This document shows, one piece after another, positions 8,308 to 16,915 of a stretch of 28,925 bases of DNA. The notes beneath the pieces were generated by a model. It worked only from the letters and a program-made list of their open reading frames with translations. It made no database searches and was not told where the DNA came from. The stretch covers positions 1 to 28,925 of the forward strand of contig NZ_CAUCSQ010000049.1 in the NCBI RefSeq assembly GCF_958445495.1. The letters are read 5' to 3'. The position numbers and the translations under genes were made by a program. Positions within the stretch are counted from its first letter, which is position 1. Each line of letters opens with the position of its first letter. Source of the DNA: an uncultured Bacteroides sp. (lineage in GTDB: Bacteria > Bacteroidota > Bacteroidia > Bacteroidales > Bacteroidaceae).

Positions 8308-9477
8308 TTATTGCAATCTTCCGAACTTATAGGTTCCTTTTTTAATCACTTTCCCATTTTTATCAGTTTCGACAAAAGGACCATTCTTTTTTCCTTGTTT
8401 AAAAAAGCCTTCAAAACGATTACCATCCTTATCGGTCTGAACTCCTTGCCCATCTTCCAAACCATCTATAAAACCACCTTTATACTCTACACCGGCTACA
8501 GTTTTTAAAGTTCCTTGGCCATTCGGACGATTATCTTTCCAGTCGCCTTCATACACATCGCCATTGCTCCACTTATAAACCCCTTTACCTTCACGTTTGT
8601 TATTTTTCCAGTCGCCTTCATACACGGCACCATTTGCCCATGTAAAAGTACCTTTCCCTTCTTGCGCACCATCTTTAAAGTTTCCTATGTATTTATCACC
8701 GTTGGCATGATAATAAACCCCTTCCCCGGTACGTTCACCCAAAAGATAAGAACCTTCATAACGATCTCCCGTATGAAAAAAATAAGTGCCCTTACCATGT
8801 TGAATATCATCTGCCCAATCCCCTTCATATTTATCTCCATTAGTATATTCAAATGTACCTTTGCCATGACGGACATCATCTTTCCAATCACCCTCGTATT
8901 TACAGCCGTCATCCCAATTCATAGTTCCTTTGCCATTTTTTTTATCATTTGCCCAATGACCGGAATATTTGGCACCATTCGCCCAGGTATAAGTACCTTC
9001 GCCTTCACGCTTGTCGTTTACCCACTGACCGACATATAAATCACCATTGTGATAATACATTGTACCTTCACCGTGCTGATAATCCTGAAACCACATACCG
9101 TCATACCGGTTATTGTTCATAAAATAATAGATACCTTTCCCGTGCTGTTGGTCTTGAAACCATTGTCCTTCATATTTTTCTCCATCAGGAAACATGTAAA
9201 TTCCGAATCCTTCTCGTTTCCCCTTAACATATTCCCCTTCATAAACATCTCCATTTTTAAAGACTGTTTTTCCTTTTCCATTCGGTTTGCGTCCTTTCAT
9301 TTCACCTGTGTAGACACTACCATCTTTAAAAGTATAATTCCCAATCTTTATTTCAGTAGAGAATACATCTTTTATTTTTCCGAAAAATCCGCCTTTTTTC
9401 CCTTCATTATCTTGTGCCATTACTCTTCCCTGCACAAGAAGGGCTAATAAAAGTGTAGTATATAGATATTTCCTCAT
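8308..9477 (-). CDS. Exported MORN-repeat protein (about 14 repeats)
   Basis: This protein of 389 residues begins with a signal peptide MRKYLYTTLLLALLVQGRVMAQ, cleaved probably after AQ. After a short linker, nearly all of the rest is about 14 tandem MORN repeats of 23 residues with the pattern Y-x-G-x-W/F...G-x-G-x...G (for example YEGDWKDDVRHGKGTF). It ends with a short basic tail. MORN arrays form elongated beta sheets; in eukaryotes some bind membranes or other proteins, and bacterial roles are poorly known. The signal peptide places it in the periplasm or outside. It has a -7 box 38 bases upstream and a terminator downstream. It is last on the PBP1A-to-M16 strand, but is probably also transcribed alone. 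A precise function cannot be given. Confidence 0.92.
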   Translation of the reverse strand: MRKYLYTTLLLALLVQGRVMAQDNEGKKGGFFGKIKDVFSTEIKIGNYTFKDGSVYTGEMKGRKPNGKGKTVFKNGDVYEGEYVKGKREGFGIYMFPDGEKYEGQWFQDQQHGKGIYYFMNNNRYDGMWFQDYQHGEGTMYYHNGDLYVGQWVNDKREGEGTYTWANGAKYSGHWANDKKNGKGTMNWDDGCKYEGDWKDDVRHGKGTFEYTNGDKYEGDWADDIQHGKGTYFFHTGDRYEGSYLLGERTGEGVYYHANGDKYIGNFKDGAQEGKGTFTWANGAVYEGDWKNNKREGKGVYKWSNGDVYEGDWKDNRPNGQGTLKTVAGVEYKGGFIDGLEDGQGVQTDKDGNRFEGFFKQGKKNGPFVETDKNGKVIKKGTYKFGRLQ

Positions 9478-9515
9478 TGGTTTTAGTAGTTATTCTTTTT
9501 AAATTACAATTTGGA

Positions 9516-9523
9516 CAAAGATA
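9516..9523 (-). promoter_or_regulatory. -7 promoter element for the MORN gene
   Basis: TATCTTTG on the minus strand is an exact TAnnTTTG match 38 bases from the MORN ATG, in the 83-base gap after the M16 gene. Confidence 0.6.
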
Positions 9524-9560
9524 CGATTTCTCTTCCAAAAAGTACCTACCGGATAGCAAA

Positions 9561-10853
9561 TTATGATAACTTTTTACCTGCTATGACCTCTTTTAATTTC
9601 TCTTTGCACAAGTAATTCCTGGCTAAACCTTGCATTTCGTTAGGGGTAATCTCCTGCACAGCCTGTAAAGAACGCAAAAAATAATCATCCCTCAAACCGG
9701 AAGTGGCAACGAATATCCATGCATCTGCTAACGAAAAAGGTGATTCGTAACTCCGACACATCTCGCCCAACATATAACTACGCACCATATTCAACTCCTC
9801 CGTAGACACAAGTTCTTGATGTAACCGCTCAATTTCATGATATACTTCCTGAATCAAAGGTTCTATGTATTCATTCCCAGCTTCTGTCGAAATCATTAAT
9901 ACTCCACTGTCCGGATATGACATGATTCCTGCCGATATCCCATAAGTATATCCCTTGTCTTCCCGAATATTAGACATCAGACGACTACCGAAATATCCTC
10001 CGAACAAAGTCATCAACACCCGCAATTTTAAATAATCGGGATGCTCGCGGGTAATGGTAATACATCCCATTTTCACTGCGCTCTGCATGGCATTTTCCCG
10101 CTCTGTGAAAATCCTTTTCTCTGGCACCGTTATATGAGGGAAGTCTAATTCGGGGGTTCTTAACTGATATTGCCCGAATGGAGTACCTAATACATCCGTT
10201 ACCCGCCAAACAATATCTTCTGTCACTTTTCCCGAAAGAAAAACAGAACAATTCCCCGAATGATAATACCTTTGATAAAAATCACGGAGAATATCACTGG
10301 TAACAGCACGATAATCATCTTCCGTAGCAATCTTTCCACATGGATGCTGTCCTCCATAGAGAGAATACAGTAAACTACGATGTGCGAGAAAATCCACTTT
10401 TGAAATGTTGACTAAATACTGCTGGATATTACTATCCAAAATGGTCTGCAATTCTTTTTCCGGGAAAAGCGGTTCTTTAATCATTGACTCTACAATTTCC
10501 AATGTCTCTGCTATATACTTATTTAAAGAATAAACAGTAACATAAGCATATTCTGATGAACTGGACAATTCAAGCCACGAACCATAGTAATCAAGTTTCT
10601 CGGCAATTGCTGAAGCTGAATACTTCACAGTGCCTTCACGTAACATCCTATTGGTAAACAATGCCTGTAATTTTTGCGATTGCTGCCAGCGCCCTCCACC
10701 GAAAAGCACATCTATGCGCACTACCTCCTGTTCACCGGCATTAACAATACTCAACGGGACACCATTCGGCAAAACAGTCCGAACAGGAGGAAATATGTGG
10801 AAATCTTTCAATGATTGTATTTCAGGCTGTATTGTACGGTCTATACTATTCAT
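9561..10853 (-). CDS. M16-family peptidase homologue without the catalytic motif
   Basis: This 430-residue protein has the two-lobed layout of one M16 unit: an N-terminal M16 domain (about 25-170) and an M16_C domain (about 175-355), with family signatures such as RVLMTLFGGYFGSRLMSNIR and KGYTYGISAG. The zinc motif HxxEH is absent. Where active members read A-H-F-L-E-H-M-x-x-x-G-T, this one has A64-L-F-T-N-R-M-L-R-E-G-T, so both histidines and the glutamate are replaced (L65, N68, R69). It is therefore probably the non-catalytic partner of an active M16 subunit encoded elsewhere. There is no signal peptide. It overlaps the end of kdsB by 8 bases, which suggests translational coupling. Confidence 0.88.
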   Translation of the reverse strand: MNSIDRTIQPEIQSLKDFHIFPPVRTVLPNGVPLSIVNAGEQEVVRIDVLFGGGRWQQSQKLQALFTNRMLREGTVKYSASAIAEKLDYYGSWLELSSSSEYAYVTVYSLNKYIAETLEIVESMIKEPLFPEKELQTILDSNIQQYLVNISKVDFLAHRSLLYSLYGGQHPCGKIATEDDYRAVTSDILRDFYQRYYHSGNCSVFLSGKVTEDIVWRVTDVLGTPFGQYQLRTPELDFPHITVPEKRIFTERENAMQSAVKMGCITITREHPDYLKLRVLMTLFGGYFGSRLMSNIREDKGYTYGISAGIMSYPDSGVLMISTEAGNEYIEPLIQEVYHEIERLHQELVSTEELNMVRSYMLGEMCRSYESPFSLADAWIFVATSGLRDDYFLRSLQAVQEITPNEMQGLARNYLCKEKLKEVIAGKKLS

Positions 10854-11613
10854 GATTATTTTTTAAAAATATCTCCGCACGTTCTAAATCCTGCGGAGTA
10901 TCAATTCCGATAGTTTCCACTTCACTGATACCCACTTTTATTTTGTAGCCGTTTTCCAACCAACGAAGCTGTTCTAAAGATTCAGCCAATTCCAATGAAG
11001 ATTGGGGAAGAGCCGTTATCTCTTTTAGTACTTCTGTCCGATAAGCGTACAAACCAATATGTTTATAATAAGTATGCCCTTTCAACCAGTCTTTCTTTTC
11101 CGCGTTACGTTGATAAGGAATGACAGAACGACTAAAATATAATGCATTCCAGTTTTTATCGACGACCACTTTGGGAGAGTTTATATTTTCTAACAAAGCA
11201 AACGGTTCGTCAGTTGCAAAAGGTTTCACCAAAGTAGCAATTTGCGTAGTAACATCTTCAAAACAAGCCTTTACTGCATTAAGCTGTGCAGGCTGAATAA
11301 ACGGTTCGTCACCCTGTATATTTACAATGACATCAAAATTTCCTCCTATTTTAGTACAAGCTTCATAACAGCGGTCTGTGCCACTTTTGTGATTTGCAGA
11401 TGTCATAACGACTTTTCCCCCGAACTCCTTTACTGCATCTTCAATCCGTTTATCGTCAGTAGCAACATAGGCGTCATCAAGAATGCCCGCCACTTGTTCA
11501 TATACACGTTGTATTACGGTTTTTCCACCCAAAATAGCTAATGGTTTCGCGGGGAAACGGGTAGATGCATAACGAGCAGGTATAATTCCCAAAAATTTCA
11601 TATCTGAATTCAT
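10846..11613 (-). CDS. kdsB: 3-deoxy-manno-octulosonate cytidylyltransferase (CMP-Kdo synthetase)
   Basis: This cytoplasmic enzyme activates Kdo with CTP to CMP-Kdo for the lipopolysaccharide inner core. It shows the signature IPARYASTRFPAKPL (11-25) with the CTP-binding arginines and lysine, then VATDDKRI, INIQGDEPF-like NIQGDEPF and the C-terminal GIDTPQDLERAE. Its length is 255 residues with the first ATG, which overlaps the folK-like stop as ATGA. An internal ATG four codons later (11601-11599, MKFLGIIPARY) would give the more usual family N-terminus and may be the true start. The gene sits inside the PBP1A, folK-like, kdsB, M16 unit. Confidence 0.96.
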   Translation of the reverse strand: MNSDMKFLGIIPARYASTRFPAKPLAILGGKTVIQRVYEQVAGILDDAYVATDDKRIEDAVKEFGGKVVMTSANHKSGTDRCYEACTKIGGNFDVIVNIQGDEPFIQPAQLNAVKACFEDVTTQIATLVKPFATDEPFALLENINSPKVVVDKNWNALYFSRSVIPYQRNAEKKDWLKGHTYYKHIGLYAYRTEVLKEITALPQSSLELAESLEQLRWLENGYKIKVGISEVETIGIDTPQDLERAEIFLKNNHE

Positions 11614-11999
11614 TTTAATTCTTCCAATCCTTTCATGACATATTCTCTCTTTAAATCTTCAGGTTTTAATATCCGATCATCAAAAGAAAGCAAATCAATA
11701 TCCAAACAGATTTTCTCTTTTTTCTTATCTTCCGGATGGCGTCCTGCAGATTTTTCAATTGCCTTCAGTGCTTTTTTTATTTTCTCTTCTTCTATTTCAG
11801 AAAAAAACAATGCCAACTGATTAGAAAACAATGCCGGACTTCGAAAAAACAAAGGCTGTGTCTCCTGTTCGGACGCAAAACGGATAGTCGGAAATAAATC
11901 TATCAATTTACGTCGTGCCAGAACTAGATTTTCCTTCCGTTTATAATTACTTCCAATACAAATAATACACTTATGCACTTGTTTAATAAAAAATGACAA
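11610..11999 (-). CDS. folK: FolK-like hydroxymethyl-dihydropterin pyrophosphokinase (short, non-ATG start)
   Basis: It resembles HPPK, which transfers pyrophosphate from ATP to 6-hydroxymethyl-7,8-dihydropterin in folate synthesis. Seen are the N-terminal strand IICIGSN, the AGRHP-like region (EKSAGRHPED) and the metal-binding aspartates in LDIDLLSFDDR. At 129 residues or fewer it is shorter than the roughly 150-160 usual, so part of the substrate loop region is reduced and activity is not assured. No ATG is available: a stop lies directly before TTG at 11999. The choices are that TTG or GTG at 11978, the latter giving a 122-residue protein starting at V8 (VHKCIICIGSN). It lies 60 bases after the PBP1A stop and overlaps kdsB by ATGA. 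Confidence 0.75.
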   Translation of the reverse strand: MSFFIKQVHKCIICIGSNYKRKENLVLARRKLIDLFPTIRFASEQETQPLFFRSPALFSNQLALFFSEIEEEKIKKALKAIEKSAGRHPEDKKKEKICLDIDLLSFDDRILKPEDLKREYVMKGLEELK

Positions 12000-12059
12000 T
12001 TAAAAATCAAAAACCAAGATTTACAAACTAAGTAAAGAAACTGTTTCAATTGATAATTC

Positions 12060-14387
12060 TTAATTGAAAAGGTCATCCAACCCCGTTTCTTCAAAAACTT
12101 CACTGTCCGGTACTTCTGAACCGGCGCATGGATCAAATCCTTCAGGCAATTCGAATGACTCTTGTTGACTGTATCCTAAAGACGGATCTTCATATACTTT
12201 TTTCATATAAATTGCCCAAATAGGTAAAGCCGCAGCAGCTCCTTGTCCATAAGTCATTTTAGCAAAATGAATATCACGTTCATCGCCTCCTACCCAACAT
12301 CCGGATACCAGTGAAGGGGTAAATCCCATAAACCATGCATCAGAATTATCATTAGTTGTTCCAGTCTTTCCACCCATATCGGCAGTTATTCCGTAACGAT
12401 AACGTACACGTCTGCCTGTTCCTTCATCAATAACGGCACGGAGCATCACAAGCATCTTGTATGCACTTGAAACGCTGATAACCTCTTCCATTTGCGGTGC
12501 AAATGTAGAAATCACATTTCCATCATTATCCTCGATACGGGTAACAAATAAAGGAGCTACACGAATTCCTTTATTAGCAAATGCTGTATAAGCACTTACC
12601 ATTTCACCGACAGAAATCTCACAAGGACCCAAACAAAGTGAAACGACTGGGTCAATAACTTTATTGCGTACACCAAAGCTATGAATCAGACGCACCAGAT
12701 TATATGGATTCAATTTACCCATCAAATAGACAGAAACCCAATTGTCCGAATTGGCTAATCCCCATTTTAAAGTTACCATTTCGCCATAACGCTTGTTATT
12801 TGCATTATTAGGAGACCAAGGTATTCCATTTTCATCAATTAACGTCTGTTCCACATGACGAACCTGATCACAGGGCGAAAAGCCATTTTCCATAGCCAAT
12901 GTATACAGATACGGCTTGATGGTAGAACCTACTTGCCGCCGTCCAACCATTGCCATGTCATATTGGAAATATACATAATTCGGCCCACCCACATAAGCCT
13001 TCACATGCCCGTTCGAAGGATCCATTGACATAAATCCGGTACGTAGAAACGATTTATAATAACGAATTGAATCCATCGGTGACATAATCGTATCTTTAGC
13101 TCCTTTCCATGAGAAGACAGTCATTTCCACCGGTTTATCAAACATTTTTCGAATTTCTTGTTCAGAGGCCCCTCCTTCTTTCATCAGGCGATAACGGTCA
13201 GTCTGTTTCATTGCTCTTGTCAGTAGTTCCTCTACACGCTTTGCCGATAAATCTCTTGCATACGGAGCGTTTTTACTCCCTTTCTTTTCTTTAAAGAATA
13301 TCGGTTGCAAATAATTTAAATGCTCTTCTACCGCTTCTTCGGCATACTGCTGCATCCGTGAGTTCAGAGTAGTATAGATTTTCAATCCATCTGTATAAAT
13401 ATTATAATTTGAACCGTCTTTCTTTTTGTTCTTCATACACCAACCATACAACGGATTCGTTTCCCATGCTAGAGAATCTTCATAAAATTTTTGCATTTGC
13501 CAACCACGATAATTGCTTTTAACGGGTTTCGACGCCGTCATCACCCCACGAAGATATTCGCGGAAATAAGTAGCCAGCCCTTCCTTATGGTCCACGCGAT
13601 TATAGGACAATTTCAACGGAAGGGCTTTCAACGAATCACATTCCGCCTCGGTAATATACCCGGCTTTCCGCATTTGTTCGAGCACCACGTTACGACGACC
13701 GCGAGAGCGCTCATTAAAACGAAGCGGATTATAAAGTGAAGGATTTTTGCACATACCGACTAATGTAGCTGCCTGTTCGATTTTCAGGTCTTTTGGCTCA
13801 CAGCCAAAATACGTATGTGCTGCGGTTTTAATGCCCACAGCATTATTTAGAAAATCAAATTTGTTGAGATACATACTCAGAATCTCTTCTTTAGTATAAT
13901 AACGTTCCAATTTCACTGCGATTACCCACTCAATCGGTTTCTGAAAAAGACGTTGAAGTGTATTTCTAGCTACATTTTCCGTAAACAATTGTTTCGCGAG
14001 TTGTTGAGACAAAGTACTGCCTCCACCCGCATTTTTCTGAAATAGCAATCCCCGTTTCACAAATGCCCGAAACAATGCTTTGGCATCAATTCCCGAATGC
14101 TCTACAAAACGAACATCTTCCGTTGCAATCAGAGCATTGATAATACCGGGAGATAATTCTTTATAAGCTGTATATATGCGGTTTTCTTTACTATAGGACC
14201 ATGTGCCAAGTACTTTCCCATCTTCTGAAAATATTTCCGTTGCAAATTTATAATTGGGATTTTCCAATTCCTCCACCGGGGGCATGTAGCCAATCCAACC
14301 TTTAGAAATAGAAACAAAAATGATAACTATTGCAAACAGAACAACTGCCAACAAAATCCAAAGAGCTTTTATTATTTTTCGAATCAT
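12060..14387 (-). CDS. Penicillin-binding protein 1A (bifunctional transglycosylase/transpeptidase)
   Basis: This class A PBP of 775 residues polymerises lipid II and cross-links peptidoglycan in the periplasm. A single membrane anchor (about 5-28) is followed by the GT51 domain with catalytic ATEDVRFVEHSG (E90) and GGSTLSQQLAKQLF (122-135). The transpeptidase domain follows, with nucleophile S488 in STIK (488-491), SDN (547-549) and KTGTT (674-678). All catalytic motifs are intact. The C-terminal tail after about 745 is acidic. It is first in a minus-strand run with a folK-like gene, kdsB and an M16 homologue. A promoter is visible at 14426-14456. Confidence 0.95.
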   Translation of the reverse strand: MIRKIIKALWILLAVVLFAIVIIFVSISKGWIGYMPPVEELENPNYKFATEIFSEDGKVLGTWSYSKENRIYTAYKELSPGIINALIATEDVRFVEHSGIDAKALFRAFVKRGLLFQKNAGGGSTLSQQLAKQLFTENVARNTLQRLFQKPIEWVIAVKLERYYTKEEILSMYLNKFDFLNNAVGIKTAAHTYFGCEPKDLKIEQAATLVGMCKNPSLYNPLRFNERSRGRRNVVLEQMRKAGYITEAECDSLKALPLKLSYNRVDHKEGLATYFREYLRGVMTASKPVKSNYRGWQMQKFYEDSLAWETNPLYGWCMKNKKKDGSNYNIYTDGLKIYTTLNSRMQQYAEEAVEEHLNYLQPIFFKEKKGSKNAPYARDLSAKRVEELLTRAMKQTDRYRLMKEGGASEQEIRKMFDKPVEMTVFSWKGAKDTIMSPMDSIRYYKSFLRTGFMSMDPSNGHVKAYVGGPNYVYFQYDMAMVGRRQVGSTIKPYLYTLAMENGFSPCDQVRHVEQTLIDENGIPWSPNNANNKRYGEMVTLKWGLANSDNWVSVYLMGKLNPYNLVRLIHSFGVRNKVIDPVVSLCLGPCEISVGEMVSAYTAFANKGIRVAPLFVTRIEDNDGNVISTFAPQMEEVISVSSAYKMLVMLRAVIDEGTGRRVRYRYGITADMGGKTGTTNDNSDAWFMGFTPSLVSGCWVGGDERDIHFAKMTYGQGAAAALPIWAIYMKKVYEDPSLGYSQQESFELPEGFDPCAGSEVPDSEVFEETGLDDLFN

Positions 14388-14425
14388 GTTTTTTCTTACT
14401 TAAAAAGACGCATTTGATAAAGTCG

Positions 14426-14456
14426 CAAAGTTAGATAAAATCTAATATCCGACCAA
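14426..14456 (-). promoter_or_regulatory. PBP1A promoter
   Basis: On the minus strand TTGG (14453-14456), a 19-base spacer and TAACTTTG (14426-14433) fit TTTG-N19-TAnnTTTG with one -33 mismatch. The -7 box is 38 bases from the ATG. Confidence 0.65.
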
Positions 14457-14681
14457 CGAGTTTGGCAATTATTTCAGTTTTCTAACACCTTCCTCAGAAT
14501 AAATATTTCAAGTATAAAAATAACGAAAACGACAGATATGAAGAAATATACTTAATATACACATGAACAGACAATATACCCATTACACAAAGATAACCTG
14601 TGCCCGACAAAACACTACTTGAGATATATGTTTTTTCTGTTATTTTTTTTATAGGCATACTATATTTTCACAAATTCTTCT

Positions 14682-14689
14682 TATCTTTA
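14682..14689 (+). promoter_or_regulatory. -7 promoter element for pyrBI
   Basis: TATCTTTA matches TAnnTTTG except at the last base and lies 42 bases before the chosen pyrB ATG. Its position rules out translation from 14600. Confidence 0.5.
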
Positions 14690-14731
14690 CACTCCGGTAA
14701 AACAAGTTCTATCCACATAAAATATAACAAA

Positions 14732-15673
14732 ATGGAAAACAGAAGTTTAGTAACCATTGCCGAACATTCTAAAGAAAAAATTCTCTACATGCTCGAAATG
14801 GCGAAGCAATTTGAAATGAACCCTAATCGCCGGTTATTACAAGGTAAGGTAGTAGCAACTTTGTTTTTTGAGCCATCCACTCGTACCCGCCTAAGTTTTG
14901 AGACGGCTGCCAATCGGCTTGGTGCACGAGTCATCGGTTTTTCCGATCCTAAAGCGACCAGTTCTTCCAAAGGAGAAACGTTAAAAGATACCATTATGAT
15001 GGTAAGCAATTATGCAGATATCATTGTCATGCGTCATTATCTTGAAGGAGCTGCCCGTTATGCCAGTGAAGTTGCTCCGGTGCCTATTGTGAATGCCGGT
15101 GACGGAGCTAACCAACATCCTTCACAAACGATGCTCGACCTCTATTCCATCTACAAGACACAGGGTACATTGGAAAACTTGAATATTTTTTTGATAGGTG
15201 ATTTAAAATACGGCCGTACCGTACATTCCCTGTTAATGGCTATGCGCCATTTCAACCCTACATTCCACTTTATTGCTCCTGATGAGCTGAAAATGCCGGA
15301 AGAGTATAAACTCTATTGTAAAACTCATCAAATTAAATATGTGGAATACACTGATTTTACGGAAGAAATCATTGCAGATGCAGATATCCTGTATATGACA
15401 CGGGTACAACGCGAAAGGTTTACCGACCTAATGGAATATGAACGGGTGAAAAATGTATATATCCTACGTAACAAAATGTTGGAAAATACCCGCTCCAACC
15501 TACGTATCCTGCATCCATTACCCCGCGTCAACGAAATTGCCTATGATGTAGACAATAATCCGAAAGCATACTATTTCCAACAGGCACAAAATGGCTTGTA
15601 TGCTCGTGAAGCTATTCTTTGCGATGTGTTAGGTATTACATTAGAGGACGTTAAAAATGATATTTTATTATGA
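14732..15673 (+). CDS. pyrB: Aspartate carbamoyltransferase, catalytic subunit
   Basis: It joins carbamoyl phosphate and aspartate to N-carbamoyl-aspartate, the first committed step of pyrimidine synthesis. With the ATG at 14732 it has 313 residues, near the E. coli length. Motifs seen are the carbamoyl-phosphate loop PSTRTRLSFE (48-57), the mobile-loop lysine region ATSSSKGETL, HPSQTMLDLYSIY and LHPLPRVNEI. The frame is open further upstream, but those codons precede the promoter and encode a hydrophobic stretch unlike the family. It overlaps pyrI by ATGA, so the two subunits are translationally coupled and assemble into the regulated holoenzyme. Confidence 0.97.
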   Translation: MENRSLVTIAEHSKEKILYMLEMAKQFEMNPNRRLLQGKVVATLFFEPSTRTRLSFETAANRLGARVIGFSDPKATSSSKGETLKDTIMMVSNYADIIVMRHYLEGAARYASEVAPVPIVNAGDGANQHPSQTMLDLYSIYKTQGTLENLNIFLIGDLKYGRTVHSLLMAMRHFNPTFHFIAPDELKMPEEYKLYCKTHQIKYVEYTDFTEEIIADADILYMTRVQRERFTDLMEYERVKNVYILRNKMLENTRSNLRILHPLPRVNEIAYDVDNNPKAYYFQQAQNGLYAREAILCDVLGITLEDVKNDILL

Positions 15674-16131
15674 ATGAGAATAAACAAGCATTGCAAGTAG
15701 CAGCTCTGAAAAACGGGACGGTAATAGACCATATTCCTTCTGAAAAGCTCTTTACCGTAGTACAACTGCTCGGTGTAGAACACATGATAGGCAACATTAC
15801 CATCGGATTCAATCTGGACAGTAAGAAATTGGGTAAAAAAGGCATTATTAAGATTGCAGACAAATTTTTCTGCGATGAGGAAATCAATCGCATTTCCGTT
15901 GTTGCGCCTCATGTTAAACTTAACATTATCCGTGACTATGAAGTAGTAGAAAAAAAAGAAGTAAAGATGCCGGATGAACTCCACGGAATTGTTAAATGTG
16001 CTAACCCGAAATGTATTACAAATAATGAGCCAATGTCTACAATTTTTCATGTGATAGACAAAGAAAATTGTATCGTGAAATGTCATTATTGTGAGAAAGA
16101 ACAAAAAAGAGAAGAGATTAGCATCCTCTAA
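15670..16131 (+). CDS. pyrI: Aspartate carbamoyltransferase, regulatory subunit
   Basis: This regulatory chain of 153 residues binds nucleotide effectors (allosteric domain about 1-100) and contacts PyrB through a zinc domain. The four zinc cysteines are C110 and C115 (CANPKC) and C138 and C141 (CHYC), matching the E. coli spacing; C134 is extra. Residues such as GTVIDHIP and K-rich GFNLDSKKLGKKGIIKI fit the family. The start overlaps the pyrB stop. Its presence implies that the enzyme is under feedback control by nucleotides. Confidence 0.97.
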   Translation: MNENKQALQVAALKNGTVIDHIPSEKLFTVVQLLGVEHMIGNITIGFNLDSKKLGKKGIIKIADKFFCDEEINRISVVAPHVKLNIIRDYEVVEKKEVKMPDELHGIVKCANPKCITNNEPMSTIFHVIDKENCIVKCHYCEKEQKREEISIL

Positions 16132-16140
16132 CTCTTTTTT
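16113..16140 (+). terminator. Weak intrinsic terminator after pyrI
   Basis: AGAG-A-TTAG (16113-16121) can pair with CTAA-CTCT (16128-16135), with one bulged base and a 6-base loop, followed by Ts to 16140. It overlaps the pyrI stop codon. The stem is short and AT-rich, so read-through is likely. Confidence 0.35.
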
Positions 16141-16165
16141 CATCACAGACTACATTGCCAAAGGT

Positions 16166-16173
16166 TAATTTTG
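16166..16173 (+). promoter_or_regulatory. Possible -7 element upstream of the flavin reductase gene
   Basis: TAATTTTG fits TAnnTTTG, but it lies 97 bases before the ATG and has no -33. It sits within an inverted repeat, CATCACA (16141-16147) with TGTGATG (16172-16178). TTTGTGATGA recurs near 16248. Confidence 0.3.
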
Positions 16174-16270
16174 TGATGATGACTATTAAATTGTATAACG
16201 ATATATTTTTCGCCTTGATTATTCAGATAACAGGAAAGCCTATCATTTGTGATGAAAACTCTGATAAATT

Positions 16271-16849
16271 ATGAAACAAGACTGGAAACCAGGAACGATG
16301 ATTTATCCATTACCCGCTGTACTAGTCAGTTGCGGAAAAGACAAAAATGAATACAATATCATTACCATAGCATGGACGGGTACCATTTGTACTAACCCGC
16401 CCATGTGTTATATATCTGTTCGTCCGGAGCGGTATTCCTACGAAATTATCAAACGAAATATGGAATTCGTCATCAATCTGACAACAAAAGACATGGCCTT
16501 TGCAACCGATTGGTGCGGAGTTCGTTCGGGACGCAATTATCATAAATTCGAAGAAATGGGGTTGACTCCCGGACGTTGTACAATAGTCAATGCTCCCCTA
16601 ATTGAAGAATCCCCTCTTTGTATTGAATGTCGTGTAAAAGAAATCATATCCCTTGGTTCTCATGATATGTTCATTGCGGATGTGGTAAACGTACGTGCTG
16701 ACGACCAAAATCTGAATCGGGAAACTGGTAAATTCGAGCTGGCAGAAACCAATCCATTAGTATATGTACATGGAGGATACTATGAGTTAGGGACAAAAAT
16801 CGGGAAATTCGGTTGGAGCGTAGAAAAGAAAAACAAAAAAGAAAAATAA
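16271..16849 (+). CDS. Flavin reductase-like FMN-binding protein
   Basis: This protein of 192 residues has the split-barrel fold of the flavin reductase-like family, which binds FMN and often reduces flavins or serves as a partner of oxygenases. Supporting features are the N-terminal YPLPAVLVSCG, the FMN-binding stretch AWTGTICTNPPMCYISVRPE (33-52), then FVINLT and the later ESPLCIECRVKEI barrel strands. In anaerobes such proteins are usually assigned to redox housekeeping; the substrate is unknown here. The C-terminus is lysine-rich. It lies 139 bases after pyrI and 66 before a barrel protein. Confidence 0.88.
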   Translation: MKQDWKPGTMIYPLPAVLVSCGKDKNEYNIITIAWTGTICTNPPMCYISVRPERYSYEIIKRNMEFVINLTTKDMAFATDWCGVRSGRNYHKFEEMGLTPGRCTIVNAPLIEESPLCIECRVKEIISLGSHDMFIADVVNVRADDQNLNRETGKFELAETNPLVYVHGGYYELGTKIGKFGWSVEKKNKKEK

Positions 16850-16915
16850 ACGAAATACGACCTGTCTGCATTATTAACTAACTAATTGGCAGGCGAATCA
16901 ACAGAACAATAATTT

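Larger units (their letters stand above)
14388..14731. other. Divergent intergenic region between PBP1A and pyrB
   Basis: This stretch of 344 bases holds the PBP1A promoter (14426-14456, minus) and the pyrB -7 box (14682-14689, plus). Codons from 14600 are in frame with pyrB but begin at a non-ATG codon before the promoter, so they are not taken as coding. No further gene or RNA is seen. Confidence 0.6.

Noticed and set aside
8515..9447. Two long hydrophobic plus-strand frames opposite the MORN gene
   Set aside because: They are artefacts of the repetitive MORN codons read on the other strand.
14600..14731. Upstream extension of pyrB by 44 codons
   Set aside because: It begins at a non-ATG codon, spans the promoter box at 14682-14689 and encodes a hydrophobic stretch absent from PyrB proteins.
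15571..16146. 191-codon minus-strand frame over pyrB/pyrI
   Set aside because: It covers the well-supported pyrI gene in antisense and has no recognisable motif.
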